DNA from: CAZHJE01 sp964532965
Lineage (GTDB): Bacteria; Patescibacteriota; WWE3; UBA101185; UBA10185
Direction: 5' to 3'
DNA: 10,983 nt
Assembly (NCBI GenBank): GCA_964532965.1
Contig: CAZHJE010000026.1
Span: 1-10,983, forward strand
Shown here: positions 6,718 to 10,983 of the stretch, piece after piece
How positions within the stretch are numbered: position 1 is the stretch's first letter
How the letters are laid out: every line of letters begins with the position of its first letter
Made by a program: the position numbers and the translations under genes
The notes under the pieces: generated by a model
The model's input: only the letters and a program-made list of their open reading frames with translations
What the model was told of the DNA's origin: nothing
Database searches by the model: none

Positions 6718-7548
6718 ATGGGATTTAATACTAAAACATACTATTTTACCGATAAAAGAAACAAGCAAAACAAATCAGATACAGATTCTTACATTGCACA
6801 AGATAATATAGTTATTGTTATAGATGAGGTTAATAAATTCTTACCTGAGGATACTAAAAAGACTGATATAAATATAAGTGGCTTTTCTAAGCTTGTATGT
6901 GAATACGCATTTAACTATATTAAAGAGCAATTAACCATAAAAGACCTTAATCCAATGTTAATTTTAAAAAATACAGCAAAAGAACTTAATTCATATATCA
7001 TTAAATATAACTTGGAGCAAAATATTGATATAAAGACATGTGATTATATAAAAAAACAACCGTATGCACTAACCTTTGCATTTGGCTTGTTCGTAGATGA
7101 TATGCTTTATTTTGCACAACTAAATGATTGCGGTGTGATGGTATTTGATACCATGCAAAACAGAGAAATTGATTTTAGTGCAAACCAAACCCCTTTTATT
7201 GAACATCTGCAAACAAAATATGAAGATGGCACCTTCGCTCAAGGGAGTATTGAAGAACATGTATATATTAGAAAACACATGGTAAATAATAAAAATTATA
7301 ATTTTGGAGTACTAAACGGCGATAACAAAGCATTAGAATTAGTGCATTATGGCGCAACAAACTTACAAACAAACCAGCTGGTATTATTTTACTCTGATGG
7401 CTTTATACCTTTTGTTTATAATAATGAGTTTATAGCCATACTTTTTAAAGAAGCAAAAGAGTATGTCGACGCATATATCATTAAAAAAGAACAAGAAGCA
7501 GATAAATATAAAAAAGAAAAAACCCTTATTGCCTTAAAAGCAAATTAA
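6718..7548 (+). CDS. PP2C-like (PPM) phosphatase-fold protein, metal site partly lost
   Basis: The layout resembles the PP2C-like serine/threonine phosphatase fold, though no strong motif is complete. From the ATG at 6718 it has 276 residues: D-T-D-S-Y (21-25) then I-V-I-V-I-D36-E where the family has V-x-D-G; helices with G-F-S-K (55-58) and L-K-N-T-A-K-E-L-N (83-91); the strand pair T-F-A-F-G-L-F-V-D-D-M-L-Y-F-A-Q-L-N-D-C-G (119-139) where the family has T..L-Y-V-A-x-V-G-D-S-R; G-V-L-N-G-D (197-202); and L-V-L-F-Y-S-D227-G (221-228), matching the conserved S-D-G. The final D-N-x-T aspartate is absent (K-E-K-T). It may be a weak phosphatase or a non-catalytic binding protein. The open frame begins three codons earlier (6709), but the TATAAT placement favours 6718. 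No signal peptide or membrane segment. It sits between pyk and rpmF without a clear functional link. Confidence 0.55.
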   Translation: MGFNTKTYYFTDKRNKQNKSDTDSYIAQDNIVIVIDEVNKFLPEDTKKTDINISGFSKLVCEYAFNYIKEQLTIKDLNPMLILKNTAKELNSYIIKYNLEQNIDIKTCDYIKKQPYALTFAFGLFVDDMLYFAQLNDCGVMVFDTMQNREIDFSANQTPFIEHLQTKYEDGTFAQGSIEEHVYIRKHMVNNKNYNFGVLNGDNKALELVHYGATNLQTNQLVLFYSDGFIPFVYNNEFIAILFKEAKEYVDAYIIKKEQEADKYKKEKTLIALKAN

Positions 7549-7563
7549 TGCTAACCTAACCCT

Positions 7564-7713
7564 ATGCCAGTACCAAAACGAAAACACAGCAAGGGTAGGG
7601 TAAGAAGAAAAAGAAATGAAAAACTGCAAGAAACAGTTGTCAAAACTGTTAAATGCAAAAATTGTGGTGAGCAAAAATTATCACATAGAGTTTGTAAAAA
7701 ATGTGGTAAATAG
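7564..7713 (+). CDS. rpmF: 50S ribosomal protein bL32
   Basis: A 49-residue basic protein of the large subunit. It opens M-P-V-P-K-R-K-H-S-K-G-R-V-R-R, where the family has M-A-V-P-K-R-K-x-S, and carries a zinc ribbon with C31-x2-C34 and C44-x2-C47, ending in K. The ATG at 7564 has no Shine-Dalgarno; a weak TAACCT (7552-7557) stands 6 bases upstream and could serve as a -10 for a leaderless start. It lies 15 bases after the PP2C-like stop and 18 before nusB. rpmF next to nusB or rnc is a familiar bacterial arrangement. Confidence 0.95.
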   Translation: MPVPKRKHSKGRVRRKRNEKLQETVVKTVKCKNCGEQKLSHRVCKKCGK

Positions 7714-7731
7714 TTAATTGACAACACATAC

Positions 7732-8187
7732 ATGATTACACCTACTGACCCAAGACATAACGCAAGAAGAGTAGTGTTAGGAACTTTGTTTTGCGATCAC
7801 TTTTTAACGCAAAACGATACTAACCATCTTGATGCGTGCTTTTCTTTAACTCAAGATTCTCTAGAGGTTAAATTAGACCAATTAGATAACCCACTATCAC
7901 AAGAAATAATTAATGGAGTAACTACTAACATGTCTCAAATTGACGGGATAATCTCTCAATGTGCCCCCGACTGGCCGATTGACAAAATATCAAAAGTTGA
8001 TTTAATAATCTTGAGAATTGCGGTTTTTGAAATCATATTCGATACCAATGCTCCAGAAAAAGTTGTAATAGACGAAGCTATAGAACTAGCAAAAGAGTTT
8101 GGAGGAGAAACGTCGAGTAAATTTGTCAATGGTGTTCTTGGCACAGTTATTGAAGTTAAAAAACAGATGAACACTAAAGGAAAATAA
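7732..8187 (+). CDS. nusB: Transcription antitermination factor NusB
   Basis: NusB is an all-helical RNA-binding protein that, with NusE (uS10), binds boxA and supports processive rRNA transcription. The 151 residues show the R-H-N-A-R-R-V-V-L-G-T-L-F opening (8-20, family R..A-R..A-L-Q-x-L-Y), a variable middle, then the diagnostic helices: I-D-K-I-S-K-V-D-L-I-I-L-R-I-A-V-F-E-I (83-101), P-E-K-V-V-I-D-E-A-I-E-L-A-K-E-F-G (109-125) and S-S-K-F-V-N-G-V-L-G (128-137). The start lacks both a Shine-Dalgarno and a -10 box at the right distance, so it is probably read from the rpmF message. Confidence 0.93.
   Translation: MITPTDPRHNARRVVLGTLFCDHFLTQNDTNHLDACFSLTQDSLEVKLDQLDNPLSQEIINGVTTNMSQIDGIISQCAPDWPIDKISKVDLIILRIAVFEIIFDTNAPEKVVIDEAIELAKEFGGETSSKFVNGVLGTVIEVKKQMNTKGK
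8176..8181 (+). promoter_or_regulatory. Shine-Dalgarno of the acyl-carrier-like gene
   Basis: AAAGGA, 7 bases before the ATG at 8189 and inside the end of nusB. It is one of only two convincing ribosome binding sites in the window and belongs to a gene internal to an operon, in contrast to the leaderless promoter-proximal genes. Confidence 0.6.
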
Positions 8188-8188
8188 T

Positions 8189-8428
8189 ATGGCACAAGGC
8201 TATGAAGAAAAAATTAAAGAAATAATTGCAAATAAAAGCGGAATTGAAAGTGATGACATCCATAATGAAGATTTTTTTGAAGATGATTTAAATTTAGCAG
8301 AATTAGAAATTATAGAGATTATTGAAGAAGTCGAAGAAGCACTTGAAATAGAGGGTTTAATTGAAAAAAAAGAGGATATAGAAACAGTTGGAGATTTAAT
8401 AGATTTTGCTTCTGATAAACTCGAATAA
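8189..8428 (+). CDS. Acyl-carrier-protein-like protein without the phosphopantetheine serine
   Basis: A 79-residue, very acidic helical protein with the size and pattern of an acyl carrier protein: helix 1 (I-K-E-I-I-A-N-K-S-G-I, 9-19), a D-D-I-H-N-E-D-F-F-E-D loop (22-32), helix 2 (34-52), and the terminal T-V-G-D-L-I-D-F (66-73) that matches T-V-G-D-L-I/V-x-x-I of ACPs. At the D-S-L motif that opens helix 2 it reads L34-N35-L36, so the serine that carries 4'-phosphopantetheine is replaced by asparagine. It could not carry acyl chains in the usual way and may be a structural or protein-binding domain. acpP next to rnc is a common bacterial gene order, which supports the identity. It begins one base after the nusB stop and ends 9 bases before rnc. 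Confidence 0.75.
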   Translation: MAQGYEEKIKEIIANKSGIESDDIHNEDFFEDDLNLAELEIIEIIEEVEEALEIEGLIEKKEDIETVGDLIDFASDKLE

Positions 8429-8437
8429 TAGTATTAT

Positions 8438-9130
8438 ATGGCATTTGATATTAAAAGAGTAGAAAAAATTCTTAATATAAAAATTCAGAACATAGTATTG
8501 TTCGAAACTGCATTCACCCACAGATCATATCTTAATGAGCATCCTGAGTATGCAAATACATCAAATGAAAGATTGGAATTTCTAGGAGATGCAGTTCTTC
8601 AATTACTTTCATCTGAGTATCTGTTTAACAGCTATAAAAGCTCAGAAGGTGTATTAACAAATTACAGAGCGTCTATTGTTTGTACAGCATCTCTTGCAGA
8701 AGAATCTAGAAGATTAGGCTATGGCGATTTACTATATCTATCAAATGGAGAAGAGGTTTCTGGAGGAAGAGATAGAGAATACATACTGGCAAACACATTC
8801 GAAGCAGTTTTAGGAGCATTGTATCTTGAAAAAGGCTTGGAGTTTTGCAAATCATTTATCGAAAAAGAATTGCTATACAAAATGGGCAACATAATTAAAG
8901 AACAAGCCTATAAAGACGCTAAATCGATATTTCAAGAATTAGCGCAAGAAAAAGTAGGCATTACACCCTCATACGAAGTACTAGACTCATGGGGAGCAGA
9001 TCATGAAAAAGTGTTTAAAATTGGAGTATACTTAGAAAAAGACCTTTATGGTATTGGAGAAGGCAGCAGTAAGCAAAAAGCCCAACAACAAGCGGCACTT
9101 AATGCATTGGACAAGCTTGAAAGTCTTTGA
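8438..9130 (+). CDS. rnc: Ribonuclease III
   Basis: Double-strand-specific endonuclease that matures rRNA precursors and other structured RNAs. 230 residues, the normal length. Nuclease domain: F-T-H-R-S-Y (26-31), signature N43-E-R-L-E47-F-L-G-D51-A-V-L, and A-N119-T-F-E122-A-V-L-G-A. E47, D51 and E122 match the catalytic carboxylates (E41, D45, E117 of E. coli); the D114 position is asparagine here. dsRNA-binding domain: about 156-228, with D-A-K-S-I-F-Q-E-L-A-Q (160-170), P-S-Y-E-V, and G-E-G-S-S-K-Q-K-A-Q-Q-Q-A-A (207-220) as its last helix. No Shine-Dalgarno before the ATG. In a Cas12a-bearing cell it is also the obvious host candidate for cutting any double-stranded CRISPR RNA. Confidence 0.96.
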   Translation: MAFDIKRVEKILNIKIQNIVLFETAFTHRSYLNEHPEYANTSNERLEFLGDAVLQLLSSEYLFNSYKSSEGVLTNYRASIVCTASLAEESRRLGYGDLLYLSNGEEVSGGRDREYILANTFEAVLGALYLEKGLEFCKSFIEKELLYKMGNIIKEQAYKDAKSIFQELAQEKVGITPSYEVLDSWGADHEKVFKIGVYLEKDLYGIGEGSSKQKAQQQAALNALDKLESL

Positions 9131-9140
9131 TAGAATCTGC

Positions 9141-9147
9141 AGGAGGT
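9141..9147 (+). promoter_or_regulatory. Shine-Dalgarno of rpsP
   Basis: AGGAGGT lies 5 bases before the ATG at 9153, a near-perfect match to the 16S anti-Shine-Dalgarno. It shows that the organism keeps canonical initiation for some internal operon genes although many others here have none. Confidence 0.8.
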
Positions 9148-9152
9148 AAATT

Positions 9153-9515
9153 ATGTCAATAACAATAAGATTAGCAAAAATAGGTAGAAAAAATGCACCT
9201 GCGTACAGAATTGTAGTTGCAAATACTAAAAGTAAAAGAAATGGTAAAGTTTTAGATATACTTGGACACTATAATCCATCGTCTAATCCCACAGATTTAA
9301 AAATAGATAAAGAAAAATATACAGAATGGAAAAATAAGGGAGCACTTAGCACTAAAGCCATCGAAAATTTGATTGCTGAAACATATGAATATAAAAAATA
9401 TGAACCAAATAAAAAGAAAGAAGAAGCAACTCAAACACAACCTCAAAACACTAAAGATGTCGCAGTAGAAGAAAAAATAGAAGAAACTCCATCAGAAAGC
9501 ACTGAAACACAATAA
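9153..9515 (+). CDS. rpsP: 30S ribosomal protein bS16 with acidic C-terminal tail
   Basis: Small-subunit protein that stabilises the 16S 5' domain during assembly. The core (1-80) has S-I-T-I-R-L-A-K-I-G-R-K-N-A-P-A-Y-R-I-V-V-A (2-23), R-N-G-K-V-L-D-I-L-G-H-Y-N-P (29-42) and an A-L-S-T-K-A-I-E-N-L-I (64-74) helix, all typical. From about residue 86 comes a 35-residue low-complexity tail rich in E, T, Q and K, likely disordered, such as is often seen in lineage-specific bS16 versions. Strong Shine-Dalgarno; khpA follows after one base, so translation is probably coupled. Confidence 0.96.
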   Translation: MSITIRLAKIGRKNAPAYRIVVANTKSKRNGKVLDILGHYNPSSNPTDLKIDKEKYTEWKNKGALSTKAIENLIAETYEYKKYEPNKKKEEATQTQPQNTKDVAVEEKIEETPSESTETQ

Positions 9516-9516
9516 T

Positions 9517-9744
9517 ATGAAAGAATTTATAGAATATCTAGTTAAACAAATTGTAAAATCGCCGGATGAGGTTAAAGTAGAAGAGACTATAGAAGATACC
9601 GTTGTTACTGTAACAATATGTGCTGCAAAAGATGATATGGGTATAATTATTGGCAAAGAGGGTAGAACAATAAATAGCCTAAGAGCGCTAGCTAAAGCAA
9701 AAGCAATAAAAGAAGGCGTAAAAGTATATATTCAAATATGTTAA
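9517..9744 (+). CDS. khpA: KH-domain RNA-binding protein KhpA
   Basis: A 75-residue single KH domain protein of the YlqC/KhpA family, which in Gram-positives pairs with KhpB (Jag) and binds many RNAs. It starts M-K-E-F-I-E-Y-L-V-K-Q-I-V-K-S-P-D-E-V (1-19), typical of the family, then two beta strands (22-36), and the G-x-x-G loop G42-I-I-I-G-K-E-G-R-T-I-N-S-L-R (42-56) followed by the closing helix and strand V-K-V-Y-I-Q. The rpsP-khpA-trmD order is a classic bacterial one. Its stop overlaps the trmD start by 7 bases. Confidence 0.93.
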   Translation: MKEFIEYLVKQIVKSPDEVKVEETIEDTVVTVTICAAKDDMGIIIGKEGRTINSLRALAKAKAIKEGVKVYIQIC

Positions 9745-10385
9745 CTTTTGAAGTTATTACACTTTTCCCACAATTAATTCAACCTCATCTAAATGAATTG
9801 CCGTTTAAAAAAGCAATAGAACTTAATAAATTAAAAGTCAATCTGCATCAATTAAGAAACTACTCAATCGATAAGCATAATACGGTAGATGATAAACCTT
9901 ATGGCGGTGGAACAGGTATGCTTTTAATGCTTGAACCATTTTATAAAGTATTAACTACATTAAACACTCAGAAAATAGTGATACTTAGCCCTAGCGGTAA
10001 AAAGTTTAGTCAAAATAAAGCAGTTGAATATTCTAAACTTGAAAATATAACTTTAATATGTGGTAGATATGAAGGAATTGATAATAGAATACTAAAAATA
10101 AATAAGCTGCTATCTACACACCCTAATATCGAGCAGATCTCTGTTGGGAATTATGTATTATCAGGTGGGGAACTACCAGCATTAACTATTATGGAAGCTA
10201 CAACAAGACTACTTGCCGGTGTATTAGACACAGAGGCAACTGAGCAAGAGTCACATACAAGCTTTAAAAAGGAATATCCGCAATACACACGCCCAAATAA
10301 TTTTATGGGGCTTAAGGTGCCTAAAATACTTTTATCTGGAGATCACAAAAAGATAGAAGAGTGGAAACAGAAAAAAGCAAGGTAA
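9738..10385 (+). CDS. trmD: tRNA (guanine37-N1)-methyltransferase TrmD, short form
   Basis: SPOUT-class methyltransferase that makes m1G37 next to the anticodon and so prevents +1 frameshifting. Motifs: I-T-L-F-P (7-11), D-D-K-P-Y-G-G-G-T-G-M (51-61), I-L-S-P-S-G (82-87), the knot segment L-I-C-G-R-Y-E-G-I-D-N-R (106-117), S-V-G-N-Y-V-L-S-G-G-E-L-P (135-147) and Y-P-Q-Y-T-R-P (181-187). The catalytic aspartate of E. coli (D169, in E-D-S-F) seems to be a glutamate in Q-E-S-H. At 215 residues it stops right after L-L-S-G-D-H-K-K-I-E-E-W, so about 30-40 residues of the C-terminal tRNA-contacting domain of longer homologues are absent. The ATG overlaps the end of khpA (ATGTTAA), implying coupled translation. 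Confidence 0.96.
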   Translation: MLTFEVITLFPQLIQPHLNELPFKKAIELNKLKVNLHQLRNYSIDKHNTVDDKPYGGGTGMLLMLEPFYKVLTTLNTQKIVILSPSGKKFSQNKAVEYSKLENITLICGRYEGIDNRILKINKLLSTHPNIEQISVGNYVLSGGELPALTIMEATTRLLAGVLDTEATEQESHTSFKKEYPQYTRPNNFMGLKVPKILLSGDHKKIEEWKQKKAR

Positions 10386-10702
10386 AAAAAGGGAAGAAAC
10401 AAAGTGTATTTTGCTCCCCAGCAAGATTTATCTTTAGGCATACACGCCATACCTCATTCTGAGGCGATGTGGTTCTTGCAACCACGGGTGAGGACTTACT
10501 GATGTCCGACTGCAAAGCAGTACGGGTGGATCAGCCTCAGGATTTCGGTTTTGATTTACACATACACCCTCACGAGTATATATGCGTAGTATTTCTATTT
10601 TTTGGTTTTCGGGCTTAGCCTTTACCCGAATGTCATAGAAAAACTACTTCTCGCAGCGCTTGGCTACCGAAAACTGCGAGTCTTCACTTCTTAGCTATTT
10701 AA
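10386..10702. other. 317-bp gene-free region packed with helices; probable structured RNA
   Basis: No protein gene is apparent. Several strong inverted repeats are seen: a 10-bp stem (one G-T pair) 10456-10465/10534-10543 enclosing three hairpins (10469-10485, 10492-10507, 10509-10521), a cloverleaf-like multiloop with ACGGGTG repeated at 10484-10490 and 10522-10528; a 13-position stem with one mismatch 10586-10598/10635-10647 enclosing a hairpin 10608-10630; a perfect 7-bp stem 10650-10656/10674-10680; and a long hairpin starting at 10681 that runs to 10719. Loop sequences (TTTCGGT and ACCGAAA on the minus strand) could pair further. GC is well above the flanks. The strand is not certain: a near-consensus promoter at 10866-10894 points leftward through it and a seven-T tract on the minus strand (10390-10384) could mark the end, though no hairpin directly precedes it. 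I found no tRNA-like end of tmRNA and no GGAAAGUCC-type core of RNase P RNA. Confidence 0.5.
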
Positions 10703-10858
10703 CTAAGAGAAGATGAAGAATACAATTGCTATGCCTAGCAATGCCAGTATGGCAATTACTATGGCGGCGCAACTGCTTGGCCATGTGGCCTGCGCAAAAC
10801 GCAGAAGCAACACGACCATTCTGTGGCATGCCTGCCACAGTTTCTCTATAAATAACAT
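10703..10858 (-). CDS. Possible 51-residue single-pass membrane protein, SecE-like motif (or part of an RNA)
   Basis: Directly 7 bases after a near-consensus promoter an ATG (10858) opens a 51-codon frame. The product has a basic or hydrophobic first half, then A-T-W-P-S-S (24-29) and a hydrophobic segment from about 31 to 50. The W-P-S before one C-terminal membrane helix recalls SecE, the small SecYEG subunit, but the usual acidic/lysine residues before W-P-S are missing and there is no nusG downstream. Against a gene: codons are much more GC-rich than elsewhere, and the DNA holds several perfect hairpins (10726-10741, 10742-10754, 10767-10795, 10821-10840), as in a structured RNA. The frame can be extended upstream to 10894, but that crosses the promoter. 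Tentative. Confidence 0.35.
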   Translation of the reverse strand: MLFIEKLWQACHRMVVLLLRFAQATWPSSCAAIVIAILALLGIAIVFFIFS

Positions 10859-10865
10859 ACGCAGT

Positions 10866-10894
10866 ATTATACCCCATAGTATAGGTTTTTTCAA
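10866..10894 (-). promoter_or_regulatory. Near-consensus promoter, leftward
   Basis: On the minus strand: TTGAAA (10894-10889), a 17-base spacer, TATAAT (10871-10866). This is the best promoter in the window. Transcription should start at about 10858, on an ATG. It drives either the 51-codon frame, the structured region to its left, or both. Confidence 0.8.
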
Positions 10895-10902
10895 AATGGG
10901 GT
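10871..10902. repeat. Inverted repeat spanning the leftward promoter
   Basis: ACCCCAT (10871-10877) and ATGGGGT (10896-10902) are perfect 7-bp inverted repeats, 18 bases apart, enclosing the -35 and most of the spacer. It could be an operator, or a stem closing the transcript of the gene to the right, whose stop is at 10908. No T-tract follows, so a standard terminator is unlikely. Confidence 0.45.
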
Positions 10903-10907
10903 TTGTA

Positions 10908-10983
10908 TTAATTTGTAGTTTCTGGGGTTGGTTCTTCTGCTGGAACAGGTTGTTCTTCAGGCGTTATTGTTTCTGGAATATCA
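10908..10983 (-). CDS. C-terminal tail of an unidentified protein (enters from right edge)
   Basis: On the minus strand a frame open from the right edge gives 24 codons and a TAA (10910-10908). The residues are an acidic, proline- and threonine-rich tail (D-I-P-E-T-I-T-P-E-E-Q-P-V-P-A and on), low in complexity and probably disordered. It resembles in character the tail of bS16 in this window. Too short to name; that it is coding is inferred from codon pattern and the clean promoter after its stop. Confidence 0.45.
   Translation of the reverse strand, partial: DIPETITPEEQPVPAEEPTPETTN

Noticed and set aside
7549..7563. Telomere-like CTAACCTAACCCTA before rpmF
   Set aside because: Only two imperfect copies in a 15-base gap; no sign of a replicon end or repeat array. 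One TAACCT may act as a weak -10.
7718..7723. TTGACA before nusB as a -35 box
   Set aside because: It lies only 8 bases before the ATG, with no -10 at a usable distance inside nusB. A chance match.
10386..10702. T-box or hammerhead-type element, suggested by GGGTGGATCA (10524-10533) and CTGATG (10499-10504)
   Set aside because: The T-box antiterminator consensus and a downstream synthetase gene are lacking. The hammerhead core needs CTGATGA and GAAA, which are not both there.
1..10983. A CRISPR array belonging to the Cas12a locus
   Set aside because: No regularly spaced 30-40-bp direct repeats and no Cas12a-type TCTAC..GTAGA hairpin were found on either strand. The array most likely lies left of cas1.

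Overview
This AT-rich window (roughly 30% GC by eye) looks like a small-genome bacterium, most plausibly a member of the Candidate Phyla Radiation (Patescibacteria). That placement is inference. It rests on a compact Cas12a locus of the type known from these lineages, streamlined versions of housekeeping proteins (a short TrmD, an acyl-carrier-like protein without its serine), very tight gene spacing, and many genes whose start codon sits 6-7 bases after a -10 box. TGA and TAA both serve as stops, so the standard bacterial code is used.

Left third (1-4460): a type V-A CRISPR-Cas locus. cas4 and the start of cas1 run leftward off the window. cas12a runs rightward from a shared 73-bp divergent promoter region. 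No CRISPR array lies in the window; it probably lies to the left, beyond cas1. The Cas12a has an intact RuvC site, but the segment that normally carries the pre-crRNA-processing residues is about 20 residues shorter, and a usual PAM-contacting lysine is glutamine. If correct, crRNA maturation and PAM choice may differ from standard Cas12a.

Middle (4461-4700): a GC-rich, highly structured small RNA gene with its own promoter and a long terminator hairpin sits between cas12a and the housekeeping genes. I could not assign it to a known RNA family.

Right (4720-10385): a run of co-directional housekeeping genes: rsmD, pyk, a degenerate PP2C-like protein, rpmF, nusB, an acyl-carrier-like gene, rnc, rpsP, khpA and trmD. 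Most concern ribosome assembly, rRNA or tRNA modification and RNA processing; pyk is the ATP-yielding step of lower glycolysis.

Right end (10386-10983): a hairpin-dense region with GC well above the genome background, lying downstream of a near-consensus leftward promoter. It may be a large structured RNA, a leaderless 51-residue membrane protein with a SecE-like motif, or both. The C-terminal tail of another leftward gene enters at the right edge.
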